Shown: positions 1-8,414 of the stretch, piece after piece
Layout: each line of letters begins with the position of its first letter
Position numbering within the stretch: the stretch's first letter is position 1
NCBI RefSeq assembly: GCF_009650765.1
Contig: NZ_CP045740.1
Span: 5,060,001 to 5,124,000, forward strand
Source of the DNA: Streptomyces sp. SUK 48
GTDB lineage: Bacteria; Actinomycetota; Actinomycetes; Streptomycetales; Streptomycetaceae
Direction: 5' to 3'
Length of the DNA stretch: 64,000 nt
Notes under the pieces: generated by a model
Database searches by the model: none
What the model was told of the DNA's origin: nothing
What the model saw: only the letters and a program-made list of their open reading frames with translations
Made by a program: the position numbers and the translations under genes

Positions 1-1389
1 GTCCAGCCCCTTGGCGGCGGCCGGGTGTTCGATCTGGTCCAGGCCCATGCGCTTGAGCGGGGTGCCGTGATGGGTCTGGAGGTGGATCGCGTCGGGCCGC
101 TTGACCACCGCGTTCGGGAAGTTGACGTTGTTGACGAGGTACTTGGCGGTGGCCAGCACCTCCCAGTAGCGGCGGGTGCCGGGCACCACATGGTCGGTGC
201 CGGGCGGCAGCAGGGCCGTGTTGTCCTTGGCCACCACCCACACCGGGTGGATGTGCGGGGCCAGTTCGGCGAGCTTGGCGGCGATCGCGGCCGGGTTGCA
301 GGCCACCCCGCGCTCCCAGTAGGCCGCGAACACCGCGAGATCCGGGTCGACGGGACGGGTCAGGGCGCGCCGGTACTGCTGCTCGCGCAGCTTGGCGCCG
401 ACCTGGCGCTTACGGGCGCGTACGGTCTTGCGGGCGGCGCGGCGGGCGCGGTTGGCGGCCTGGAACGCGCGGTACTTCGTGTACGCGCCCTCCTCCAGCA
501 GCGCGTGCCGTACGCCCTCCACGCCCGCCGGGTGCTCGTGGCGCTCGGGGCGCCAGCGCACCGCGGCGAGGGAGGCGCGGCGGAAGAACTCGCGGGCCAC
601 CTCGTCGGGCAGGTTCTCGCCGGCGAAGGTGCGCACCAGGTCGCGCATCATCAGGTCGTAGAGCACCACGCGCGGGGCACGGCGGTCGCGGGCCAGCGGC
701 ATCAGCGCCTCGTAGCGCTCGACCAGCTCGAAGCGGTCCTCGGGGGTGAGCGGCGGCAGGCTCTCGGGGCGCAGCTCGCGGTTCTCGTACGCCACCTGGT
801 TGAGGCAGGCGACGCGGCCCGCGCACAGCAGGGCGGCGCGGGCGGCGCGCGGCTCGTCGTCGGTGGTCAGCCGCTCCTCGTGGGCCGCCCAGAACTCCCT
901 GCGCAGGGCGCGGTTGCCGAGCAGCGGGGTCATCCGCAGCAGGTCGACGGCCTCGTCCAGGGGGAGGGCGGCGCGGCCGACGGCGGCGAGGAAGCGGCCG
1001 TCGCGGGACGGCCGGGCGGCGGCCTGCCAGGTGGTGGTGAGGTGGTCGAGGAGGAGGACGTCCACGGAGTCGTCCAGCTCGGCGGCGCGCTCGGCGATCA
1101 GCCGGGGCGCGCCGGCCGGCAGACCGTCCTTGGCGTGCACGAAGTGCAGCCAGCGGCCCGTGGCGCGGGCGGCGCCCGCGGCCCGGGCGGCCGCGTCGGT
1201 GGTGCCGTCGGGCAGCGGGACCACGACGGTGTCCGGGGCATGGCCCTCGGCCGTCTCGCGGGCCCAGTCACCGACCGCGGCGACCACGATCTCGGCGTCG
1301 GACAGGGGGTGCGCTTCCAGGGAGTCGAGCAGTTCCGTCAGATGCCCCTGCGCGTTGGGTCCGTAGACGATGACGCTGAGTTGGGGCAT
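1..1389 (-). CDS. Glycosyltransferase / CDP-glycerol glycerophosphotransferase-like protein, partial (C-terminus off the window)
   Basis: The visible 463 codons start at an ATG (MPQLSVIVYGPN). An N-terminal GT2-like fold comes first (SVIVYG, then a degenerate DDRS-type stretch), and after about residue 340 the Glyphos_transf (TagF-type) part begins with AYWERGVACNPAAIAAK and the conserved THHGTPLKRMG. Related enzymes add glycerol/ribitol-phosphate or similar units to wall teichoic acids at the inner membrane face. The N-terminal half is diverged: the GT2 acidic DDRS and DSDD motifs of the paralogues further right are not evident, so it may be inactive there. It lies upstream of the TagGH-like exporter genes in genomic order, on the same strand. 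Polymer type is inferred. Confidence 0.82.
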   Translation of the reverse strand, partial: MPQLSVIVYGPNAQGHLTELLDSLEAHPLSDAEIVVAAVGDWARETAEGHAPDTVVVPLPDGTTDAAARAAGAARATGRWLHFVHAKDGLPAGAPRLIAERAAELDDSVDVLLLDHLTTTWQAAARPSRDGRFLAAVGRAALPLDEAVDLLRMTPLLGNRALRREFWAAHEERLTTDDEPRAARAALLCAGRVACLNQVAYENRELRPESLPPLTPEDRFELVERYEALMPLARDRRAPRVVLYDLMMRDLVRTFAGENLPDEVAREFFRRASLAAVRWRPERHEHPAGVEGVRHALLEEGAYTKYRAFQAANRARRAARKTVRARKRQVGAKLREQQYRRALTRPVDPDLAVFAAYWERGVACNPAAIAAKLAELAPHIHPVWVVAKDNTALLPPGTDHVVPGTRRYWEVLATAKYLVNNVNFPNAVVKRPDAIHLQTHHGTPLKRMGLDQIEHPAAAKGLD

Positions 1390-1487
1390 CGCGATGGACT
1401 CCTTCGGGTCGTAGGTGGAGGATCACCCTTCATAACATACTGTCACTAAGCGGATGAAAGGGATGAACACGTTCGGGGTAAGAGGAA

Positions 1488-1522
1488 GGGGACCCGGGTG
1501 TTAGACAGACGTCCCGGGTCCC
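1488..1522 (-). terminator. Hairpin terminator after the TagH-like gene
   Basis: A 10-bp perfect stem GGGACCCGGG / CCCGGGTCCC with a 15-nt loop lies between the exporter ATPase stop and the start of the next same-strand gene. It lacks a U-tract, as is usual in Streptomyces. Confidence 0.5.
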
Positions 1523-1570
1523 TGGTTGCCCTCTCGGACACCTTCATGTGGTGAGGGGTTTGTGAGCGTG

Positions 1571-2479
1571 TTACGCGGCCTTCTTCGGGGCCGGGTTCTT
1601 CGCGGTCTTGTTCGACTTGTCGCCGGTGAACGCCTCGTACTCCTTGAGGACGTCCTCGGTGGGGCCGTCCAGGCGCAGCTCGCCGCGCTCCAGCCACAGC
1701 GTCCGCTCGCAGGTGTCGCGGATCGAGGTGTTGTTGTGGCTGACCAGGAAGACGGTGCCCGCCGTCTCGCGCAGCTCGCGGATCCGCTCCTCCGAACGCA
1801 CCTGGAACCTGCGGTCGCCGGTGGCCAGGGCCTCGTCGATCAGCAGGACGTCGTGGTCCTTGGCGGCGGCGATGGAGAAGCGCAGCCGGGCGGCCATACC
1901 AGAGGAGTACGTGCGCATCGGCAGGGTGATGAAGTCGCCCTTCTCGTTGATCCCGGAGAAGTCGACGATGCCCTGATAGCGCTCCCTGACCTGCTCGCGG
2001 GTCATGCCCATGGCGAGGCCGCCGAGGTAGACGTTGCGCTCGCCGGTGAGGTCGTTCATCAGCGCCGCGTTGACGCCGAGGAGGGAGGGCTGGCCGTGGG
2101 TGTAGATGTGGCCGTTCTCCACCGGCAGCAGGCCGGCGACGGCCTTGAGCAGGGTGGACTTGCCGGAGCCGTTGGTGCCGATGAGACCGATCGCCTCGCC
2201 CTTGTAGGCGACGAACGACACCTTCTTCACCGCGTGCACCCGGCGCACGCCGGCGGCCTGCTCGGCCTGCTTGCGGCGCATGATGCGGTTGAGGGCGGCG
2301 GTGGCGGAACCGCGGCCCGAGCCGGTGCCGTTGATCCGGTAGACGATGTCGACGCTGTCGGCGACGACGGTGGGGATCCGCTCGCTCTGCATGGTCTGCC
2401 CGGTCTGCTCGGTCCGATGAGTGGTCTGCTCAGGCTGATCGGTGGTGGTCCGCTGGTTCTGCTCGCTCTGCTCAGCCAC
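1571..2479 (-). CDS. ABC transporter ATP-binding protein, polysaccharide/teichoic acid export (TagH-like)
   Basis: 302 aa from a GTG that overlaps the stop of the permease gene upstream by 8 bp. Walker A is GTNGSGKST, the signature region is SSGMAARLRF and Walker B is DVLLIDEA, followed by an H-loop (VSHN). The first 60 residues are a Gln/Thr-rich low-complexity tail (QTTHRTEQTGQ) unlike the core. The family (RfbE/TagH) drives export of undecaprenol-linked polymers across the membrane with its partner permease. The C-terminus ends in a short Lys/Ala/Pro-rich tail without the extra extracytoplasmic domain of Bacillus TagH. Confidence 0.9.
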   Translation of the reverse strand: MAEQSEQNQRTTTDQPEQTTHRTEQTGQTMQSERIPTVVADSVDIVYRINGTGSGRGSATAALNRIMRRKQAEQAAGVRRVHAVKKVSFVAYKGEAIGLIGTNGSGKSTLLKAVAGLLPVENGHIYTHGQPSLLGVNAALMNDLTGERNVYLGGLAMGMTREQVRERYQGIVDFSGINEKGDFITLPMRTYSSGMAARLRFSIAAAKDHDVLLIDEALATGDRRFQVRSEERIRELRETAGTVFLVSHNNTSIRDTCERTLWLERGELRLDGPTEDVLKEYEAFTGDKSNKTAKNPAPKKAA

Positions 2480-3383
2480 GGCCGTACGTCTCCTCAGCCT
2501 TCCAGAAGTAGATGAAGCCGCCGACGCCCGCGAGCAGGGCCCAGCCGATGGCGATCGGCCACACGTGCGGGGGCAGCTGCTTGGAGTGGAAGCTGTCGAT
2601 CAGCGCGAAGCGCATGAGGTCGATGTAGACCGCGGCCGGGTTGGTCTGGAGCAGGACCGTGACGGTGTGCGGCAGGTGGTCGTTCTTGGTGAGCTTCTCG
2701 ATGCTCCACATCACGCCGGACACGTACATCCAGGTGCGCAGGATGAACGGCATCAGCTGGGCGATGTCCGGGGTCTTGGCACCCCAGCGCGCCATGATCA
2801 TCGCCACGCCGGCGTTGAAGGTGAACTGGAGGACCAGGGCGGGGATCACCAGCAGCCAGGAGGCGCTGACCGGCACGCCGAAGCAGAGCAGGATGACGAC
2901 CAGGGCGGCCATCGAGAACAGCAGCTGCTGGAGCTGCTGGATGCAGAAGGAGATCGGCAGGGCGGCGCGCGGGAAGTGCAGGGCGCGCACCAGGCCGAGG
3001 TTGCCGGAGATCGCCCGGGTGCCGACCTGGATCGAGCTCTGCGTGAACGTCCACACGAACACGCCGGTGACCAGGAAGGGGATGTAGTCCGGGACGCCCT
3101 TCTTGGTGCCGAGCAGGACACCGAAGATGAAGTAGTAGACCGCCGCGTTCAGCAGCGGGGTCATGACCTGCCAGATCTGGCCCAGCTTCGCCTCGCTGTA
3201 CTGCGCGGTGAGCTTGGCGGTGGCGAAGGCGGTGATGAAGTGGCGCCGGTCCCACAGCTGGCGGACGTACTCCGGCAGGGAGGGACGGGCGCCGCTCACC
3301 GACAGGCCGTGCCGGGCGGCCAGCGCCTTGAGGTCGTCGGCCGGGGCCTGGATCGGGGGCGGTGTGTCGAGGACCTGGCTCAC
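2472..3383 (-). CDS. ABC-2 type permease, polysaccharide/teichoic acid export (TagG-like)
   Basis: About 303 aa from the GTG that reads MSQVLDTPPP; a GTG 36 bp further upstream (position 3419) is also possible but has a worse-spaced RBS. Family features are the cytoplasmic LPEYVRQLWDRRHFI segment, six hydrophobic segments (for example AVYYFIFGVLLGT and LVTGVFVWTFTQ) and a C-terminal membrane segment. It pairs with the overlapping TagH-like ATPase to translocate a lipid-linked polymer. Coupled translation of the two genes is expected from the 8-bp overlap. Confidence 0.9.
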   Translation of the reverse strand: MSQVLDTPPPIQAPADDLKALAARHGLSVSGARPSLPEYVRQLWDRRHFITAFATAKLTAQYSEAKLGQIWQVMTPLLNAAVYYFIFGVLLGTKKGVPDYIPFLVTGVFVWTFTQSSIQVGTRAISGNLGLVRALHFPRAALPISFCIQQLQQLLFSMAALVVILLCFGVPVSASWLLVIPALVLQFTFNAGVAMIMARWGAKTPDIAQLMPFILRTWMYVSGVMWSIEKLTKNDHLPHTVTVLLQTNPAAVYIDLMRFALIDSFHSKQLPPHVWPIAIGWALLAGVGGFIYFWKAEETYGRG

Positions 3384-3591
3384 ATCCGCTGCTTTCGCTC
3401 GGGGGGAGGGGGGTGCCACGGCTCCGACTGTGTCGGGAACCAGGGCGGGCCGGTCCCGTCGTCCGGCATTTCCTTACGTTTCTCTTCACGTTCTCTTACG
3501 ACGGGACGGGACCGTATCGTCGCAACGTGAGCGTAGAACCAATCGACGTCGCAACGCAACCGTTTCGTCGTCACGCCCTATGCTGGGTGCC

Positions 3592-4230
3592 ATGACCACG
3601 AACGCCGCCGGGACCGCCGCCGAACCGCCGCAGCGCGCGCGCCGCCGCACTCCTGCCGGGGCCGCGGTGCTGCGCCCGGATGTGACCGAGGCCATCCGGG
3701 CGGCCGTCTTCGAGGAACTGGCCGCGGTCGGTTACGCGCGGATGAGCATCGAGGGCATCGCGCGCCGGGCGGGGGTCGGCAAGACGGCGGTGTACCGGCG
3801 CTGGCGCTCCAAGCTGCACCTGGTGCTCGACGTCGTCTCCGCGATGGCGGTGCTGGGCCTGCCGGTGCCGGACACGGGCTCCCTGGAGGGCGACCTGCGG
3901 CTGCTCTACGAGGTGACCTCGCGCGCCCTGCGCCACCCCGTGGCCTCCCAGATCATCCCCGACCTCCAGGCCGAGGCGGCCCGCAACCCCGAGATCGCCG
4001 AGGCGTTCCAGAAGGCCCTGCGGGACGGTCAGGAGGGCGTGGCCAGCAAGGTCGTCGCGGCGGCGGCGGCGCGCGGCGAAGTCGCCCCCGACCTCGACCC
4101 CGACCTCGCCCTCGACCTCATCTCCGGCCCGCTGTACTGGCGCTCGGTGGTCATCCGCTCCCCGAAGCCGCCGAAGGGGTATCTGGAGAGGCTGGCACGG
4201 GCGACGGCGGGGGCGTTGAAGGCGTTGTGA
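3592..4230 (+). CDS. TetR family transcriptional regulator
   Basis: 212 aa from ATG (MTTNAAG); an in-frame ATG 12 bp upstream (MLGAMTT) is an alternative. The helix-turn-helix is at about residues 50-70 (MSIEGIARRAGVGKTAVYRRW), followed by a TetR_C-type ligand domain ending in a predicted helix with SGPLYWRSVV. It is divergent from the exporter operon, about 200 bp away, so that operon is the most likely target. The ligand cannot be predicted. Confidence 0.88.
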   Translation: MTTNAAGTAAEPPQRARRRTPAGAAVLRPDVTEAIRAAVFEELAAVGYARMSIEGIARRAGVGKTAVYRRWRSKLHLVLDVVSAMAVLGLPVPDTGSLEGDLRLLYEVTSRALRHPVASQIIPDLQAEAARNPEIAEAFQKALRDGQEGVASKVVAAAAARGEVAPDLDPDLALDLISGPLYWRSVVIRSPKPPKGYLERLARATAGALKAL

Positions 4231-4265
4231 GGGGGGCGCGGCCGGCGTACGGCGCGCCGCCCCCC
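4231..4265. terminator. Bidirectional hairpin between convergent TetR and epimerase genes
   Basis: A G-run of six then CG pairs with CG plus six C (8-bp outer stem). It sits immediately after the regulator stop and before the epimerase stop, as expected for a shared terminator. Confidence 0.45.
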
Positions 4266-4281
4266 TGCGGCGTGGCCCCGC

Positions 4282-5277
4282 TCAGTCCTTCAGCATCTTG
4301 TCGCGGACCGGGATCCACTCCAGGGCCGAGCGGATGCCCTCCTCCAGGGAGAGGGCCGGGGTCCAGCCCAGCAGGCGGGACGCGCGGTCGCTCGTGGTGT
4401 AGCCGCCGGCCACGTCGCCCGGGCGGGGGTCCGTGTCGATCGTGGCCAGGGGCGTGCTCACCACGTTGTCGAAGGCCGCGCAGAGCTCGCGGACCGTCGT
4501 ACCGGACCCGGTGCCCAGGTTGATCGCGATCGACGGCGACGACGCGGTGAGGATCGAGTCGAAACGCTCGATCGCCGCGATGTGCGCCGCCGCGAGGTCC
4601 CAGACGTGGACGTAGTCGCGGATGCCCGTGCCGTCGCGGGTCGGGTAGTTCACACCGGTGACCGGGAACGGCTTCCCCGCCTGGTGGGCCTGGATCAGCA
4701 TGCCCAGCGCGTGCGTGGGCCGCTTGAGCTGGAGGCCGGTGCGCAGCAGCGGATCGGCGCCGACCGGGTTGAAGTAGCGCAGCGACAGCACCCGCAGCTG
4801 CCCGGCCGCCGCGATGTCCGCGAACATCTCCTCGCACACGGCCTTGGTCCGCGCGTACGGGCTCTGCGGCGCCAGCGGCGAGTCCTCGGTGACGGGCGAG
4901 CCGTCCGCGGCCCGGTAGATGGACGCCGAGCTGCTGAAGACGAGGCGGTCGCACCCGTTGCGGCGCAGATGCCCGACGAAGGCCAGGCTCTTCGTGACGT
5001 TCGCCTCGTAGTAGCCGATCGGGTCCGCCACCGACTCCGGCACCACGATCAGCGCCGCGCAGTGCACCACCGCGGAGATGTCCGGGTGCTCGGCGAAGAT
5101 CCGGTCGACCAGGGCGCCGTCGGCGATGTCGCCCTCGTAGAAGATCCGCCCGTCGGTGAACTCGGCCCGGCCGCGGACCAGGCTGTCGAGGATCACCGGG
5201 GTGATCCCCGCGTCCAGACAGGCCGACGCGACGGTGCTTCCGATGTAACCCGCTCCACCGGCGATAAGGACAGACAC
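4282..5277 (-). CDS. galE: NAD-dependent epimerase, UDP-glucose 4-epimerase type
   Basis: 331 aa from a GTG preceded by GGGAAGAGA at good spacing; an upstream extension lacks a sensible RBS. The Rossmann motif GGAGYIGS is at residues 7-14, the Ser motif is VFSSSASIY, and the catalytic YxxxK is Tyr141/Lys145 (YARTK). Length and GalE-type motifs such as RYFNPVGAD and GTGSGTTVRE fit UDP-galactose/UDP-glucose interconversion, giving nucleotide sugars for the surrounding glycosyltransferases. It may accept other UDP-sugars. The gene name reflects family membership rather than proven substrate. Confidence 0.9.
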   Translation of the reverse strand: MSVLIAGGAGYIGSTVASACLDAGITPVILDSLVRGRAEFTDGRIFYEGDIADGALVDRIFAEHPDISAVVHCAALIVVPESVADPIGYYEANVTKSLAFVGHLRRNGCDRLVFSSSASIYRAADGSPVTEDSPLAPQSPYARTKAVCEEMFADIAAAGQLRVLSLRYFNPVGADPLLRTGLQLKRPTHALGMLIQAHQAGKPFPVTGVNYPTRDGTGIRDYVHVWDLAAAHIAAIERFDSILTASSPSIAINLGTGSGTTVRELCAAFDNVVSTPLATIDTDPRPGDVAGGYTTSDRASRLLGWTPALSLEEGIRSALEWIPVRDKMLKD

Positions 5278-5367
5278 GTTGATTCTCTTCCCGGTCTCGT
5301 TCCAGACCCAGTAGTTCCAGACGGCCAGCACTTGCGGACACAGTAAGGGCAGGCGGCCCGCCGCCCG

Positions 5368-7008
5368 TCAGCGCAGCAGCCGTCGCAGCCGACCGCGCAG
5401 TATCCGGGCGAGCCCGCGCACCCCCGTCGCCACGCGCAGCGCCAGCGCGCCGGAGTGCGTCGCGTACGGCTGTACGAGCAGCACGCCGTGCCGGAGGCCG
5501 GGCACGACCCGCCGGCGGAGCCGTCCCGCGCCCGCGCGGGCGCTCGCGGTGACCTCGCGCTGCGCGCCGTTCGCGCAGCGCACGGTCAGCCGCAGGTCCC
5601 AGACGCCCGCGCCCAGCGCGCCGACGTCCAGGGGCAGTTCGGCCGACCAGAGGTCCGGGCCCGCGGGGGCGAGGGCGGCCGTCGCGCGCCCCCGGACCCG
5701 CGCGTCGTCCCGGGACTCCCAGCGCACGTCCACCTCGCACGGCCCCGCCTGTGCCACCCTGCCGTACAGCTCGTGCAGCCGCAGCGTGAGGGTGCCGGTG
5801 CCCGCGCGCGGGCGCGCCTCCGCGTCCAGCGCGAGGGGGAGCGACTCGACGGGGCTGGTCAGGAAGGGGGCGAGGGACACCTGCGGGAGGTCCGCGGACC
5901 AGACCGGGGCGCCGTCGGGGGTGCGGGCGTACGGCGGGAGCAGCCGGCCCGGATGCGCGGCCAGGTCCCGCAGCCGGGGCAGATCGCGCGGCTCGGGCGA
6001 CTCCAGGAGCAGCCGGCCCAGCAGCCGGCCGGGCGCGGCCGGGTCCTGCTCCCAGTCGGCGGCGTCGTAGCGCCCGAGGTACGCGCGGGTGTGCGTCCAC
6101 CACGCGCGCCGGTACTCCGCGTCGCGCAGGCCCAGTTCGCGCGCGTACATCCGCACGTCGTGGTCGAGGAACTTGGCCCGCGCCGCCCGTGCCAGCTCCT
6201 TCTGGCCGGCGGCCAGCAGAATGTCGTACGCCAGCGCGCACGCCCGCGTGCGCGCCTCCCAGTTGTCGATGTGCCCCCGGTCGAGCGAGAGCGACAGCCG
6301 TTCGGCGGCGCGGCGCACGTGCCAGACGTAGACCCGGTCCGGCACCAGCGCGATCCGCGGGCCCGCGGCCAGCACCCGGGCGGTGAAGACGAAGTCCTCG
6401 TAGAGGAAGCGGCCTTCGGGGAAGCGGATGCCGTGCTCGCGCAGGAAGTCGGTGCGGTACAGCTTGTTGACGCACAGCGTGTCGTGGACCAGGCGCGGGC
6501 GCTGGGCGGGGCGCGCGAGGACGGAGTGCGCCGTGTAGAGGGTCTCCTGCCAGGGCTGTTCACGCCCCGAGGGCAGCTCCCGGCGCACGCACAGCCCGCT
6601 CGCCACCGCGGCGCCCGCCCCCTCGGCGGCGGTCAGCAGCGCGTCCACCGCGCCCGGCGGCAGCACGTCGTCGCTGTCCAGGAACATCACGTACGGCGCC
6701 GTCACCGCGTCGATCCCGGTGTTGCGCGGGCTGCCGCAGCCACCGCTGTTGACGTCCCGCCGGATCACCCGCACCCGGGCGTCGCCGGCGGCCATCCGGT
6801 CGAGCAGCTCGGGGCTGCCGTCCGTGGAGCGGTCGTCCACCGCGACGACCTCCGCGACCGAGGGTCCCTGCGCGAGCGCCGAGCGCACCGCGTCGGCCAC
6901 ATGGGCGCGGTCGTTGTAACCGATCACGACGACAGCGACGGCGCCGGTGCGTGGCGCGCTCTGTGGGGTCTGTGTGTTCTCTGACTGGGCGGGCGAGTCG
7001 GGAAGCAT
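5368..7008 (-). CDS. Family 2 glycosyltransferase
   Basis: About 546 aa from ATG (MLPDSPAQSEN); a longer start 93 bp upstream would overlap the preceding gene. GT-A motifs are visible: VVVIGYNDRAHV, DDRSTDGSPELLD (nucleotide binding), NSGGCGSPRN and the metal-binding DSDD. The C-terminal ~150 residues form a beta-rich region like that of other actinobacterial wall glycosyltransferases, with no Glyphos_transf domain. It follows the GT87-like gene on the same strand after 44 bp, so the two are probably co-transcribed. Confidence 0.85.
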   Translation of the reverse strand: MLPDSPAQSENTQTPQSAPRTGAVAVVVIGYNDRAHVADAVRSALAQGPSVAEVVAVDDRSTDGSPELLDRMAAGDARVRVIRRDVNSGGCGSPRNTGIDAVTAPYVMFLDSDDVLPPGAVDALLTAAEGAGAAVASGLCVRRELPSGREQPWQETLYTAHSVLARPAQRPRLVHDTLCVNKLYRTDFLREHGIRFPEGRFLYEDFVFTARVLAAGPRIALVPDRVYVWHVRRAAERLSLSLDRGHIDNWEARTRACALAYDILLAAGQKELARAARAKFLDHDVRMYARELGLRDAEYRRAWWTHTRAYLGRYDAADWEQDPAAPGRLLGRLLLESPEPRDLPRLRDLAAHPGRLLPPYARTPDGAPVWSADLPQVSLAPFLTSPVESLPLALDAEARPRAGTGTLTLRLHELYGRVAQAGPCEVDVRWESRDDARVRGRATAALAPAGPDLWSAELPLDVGALGAGVWDLRLTVRCANGAQREVTASARAGAGRLRRRVVPGLRHGVLLVQPYATHSGALALRVATGVRGLARILRGRLRRLLR

Positions 7009-7052
7009 GGGGTCCACAGGCCGGGAGCGTAGAAATGTTCGGTAATACGCTG

Positions 7053-8324
7053 TTAAGAGAGGCTTAGCGCTCGGTTTGGTAGACGGTCGGAATCGGGGCA
7101 AGGTTGTGTTCTTTGCTCACCCTTTACCACCGGCGCGGCCGTGGCCCGCCACAGCCTGACGAAGGACAGCACCGCCGCGGCCGTCAGCAGCCCGTTGCGC
7201 CCCAGCATCAGCAGACAGCCGGGCCAACTGCCCCCGATCACCAGCGCGTAGCACAGCGGGTACACCACCGTGCTCAGCGCGGACGCGGCCAGGACCAGCA
7301 CCGCCACCGGGCGCTGGCCGGTGTGCCGCGAGACCAGGCACACCGCGGCGAGCCCCAGCAGCCAGACCATGTACTGCGGGCTGATCACCCGGCTGGTCAC
7401 CGTGAACAGCAGTACCGCGCACAGCGCCGCGTCGGCCGCCGTCGCCTCGGTCCAGCGCCGCGCCCGCACCCGCCACAGCACCAGCAGCCCGAACGCGGCC
7501 GCCGTCAGCGCGAGGGACACGGCGGCGACGAGGGGCACGTACGGACCCACCAACTCGATCGCGCCGTACTGGTAACGGGGCCGGCCGGACCACCCCGCGT
7601 GCCGGGCGAGGTTGAGCGCGGTGCCGCCCAGCGACTCGATCTGCACCCCGCGCCCGCCCTGCTCCGCCAGGAAGGACAGCGGATGCCGGAACGCCAGGGA
7701 CAGCAGCCCGAGTACGACGGCTCCGGCGCCCGCCGCCCACGTCCACGCGCCGCGCGTCGCCGCGCCCCGGGGCGTGCCCAGCAGCACCAGCGCGGGCCAG
7801 CCCTTCACCAGCGCGCCGAGCGCCCCGAGCACACCGCCCGCGCGCGGGGAGCGCGCCAGCGTCAGCAGGGAGAGGACCGCGAGGGCGGTGACCTGGACGT
7901 CGTACCGCGCGAGCGGCAGATGCAGCAGCAGCGGGAGCCCGCCCGTCCACAGCGCCGCGCCGAGCAGACTGCGCCCCGGCCGCCGCCCCGCGCGCACCAG
8001 CGCCACCTCGATCAGCGCGTCCGCGGCCAGCGTGAGCGCCACGAACGCCTGCACGTACGACAGCCCCGGCACCAGCCCCGGCGCCAGCAGTACCGCGCCC
8101 GCGCCCGGCGGGTACTGCCACAGCGTGTCGTGCACCGGGTACGACCCCTGTTCGAGCACGCCGTACCAGTGGAAGTACAGCCGCCCCACCTCCCGCGCCA
8201 CCGAACCGCCGCTGAGCAGCGGCGAACTGTCGTGCGCGAGCAGCCACAGCATCGACGCCCGGGTGGCGAGCCAGCCGACGGCGAGCCTGAGGACGGGGTC
8301 GTGGGTGACACGGGGACCGTTCAT
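7053..8324 (-). CDS. Polytopic mannosyltransferase-like membrane protein (GT87/DUF2029 type)
   Basis: 423 aa from ATG (MNGPRVTHDP). About ten hydrophobic segments are seen, with polar motifs typical of polyprenyl-phosphate-mannose-using enzymes: a DTLWQYPPGAG loop near the N-terminus, ALVKGWPALVL and TSRVISPQYMVWLLGL. Such proteins transfer mannose or arabinose from polyprenyl phosphate on the outer membrane face. It is divergent from the GT39-like gene with a palindrome between them. Substrate unknown. Confidence 0.8.
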   Translation of the reverse strand: MNGPRVTHDPVLRLAVGWLATRASMLWLLAHDSSPLLSGGSVAREVGRLYFHWYGVLEQGSYPVHDTLWQYPPGAGAVLLAPGLVPGLSYVQAFVALTLAADALIEVALVRAGRRPGRSLLGAALWTGGLPLLLHLPLARYDVQVTALAVLSLLTLARSPRAGGVLGALGALVKGWPALVLLGTPRGAATRGAWTWAAGAGAVVLGLLSLAFRHPLSFLAEQGGRGVQIESLGGTALNLARHAGWSGRPRYQYGAIELVGPYVPLVAAVSLALTAAAFGLLVLWRVRARRWTEATAADAALCAVLLFTVTSRVISPQYMVWLLGLAAVCLVSRHTGQRPVAVLVLAASALSTVVYPLCYALVIGGSWPGCLLMLGRNGLLTAAAVLSFVRLWRATAAPVVKGEQRTQPCPDSDRLPNRALSLS

Positions 8325-8353
8325 CGCGTTGGAGCCTAAGCCGGGTGGATGGA

Positions 8354-8369
8354 GTATCGGCGGCGATAC
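8354..8369. promoter_or_regulatory. Perfect inverted repeat between divergent glycosyltransferase genes
   Basis: GTATCG-GCGG-CGATAC (6 bp arms, 4 bp spacer) lies 30 bp upstream of one start and about 46 bp upstream of the other. Its position suggests an operator. If so, it argues against the long upstream start (8349) for the plus-strand gene. Confidence 0.35.
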
Positions 8370-8414
8370 GCCGCAATCACCCACAAACATCGTCTCATCG
8401 CAAAAGATCGGGCC

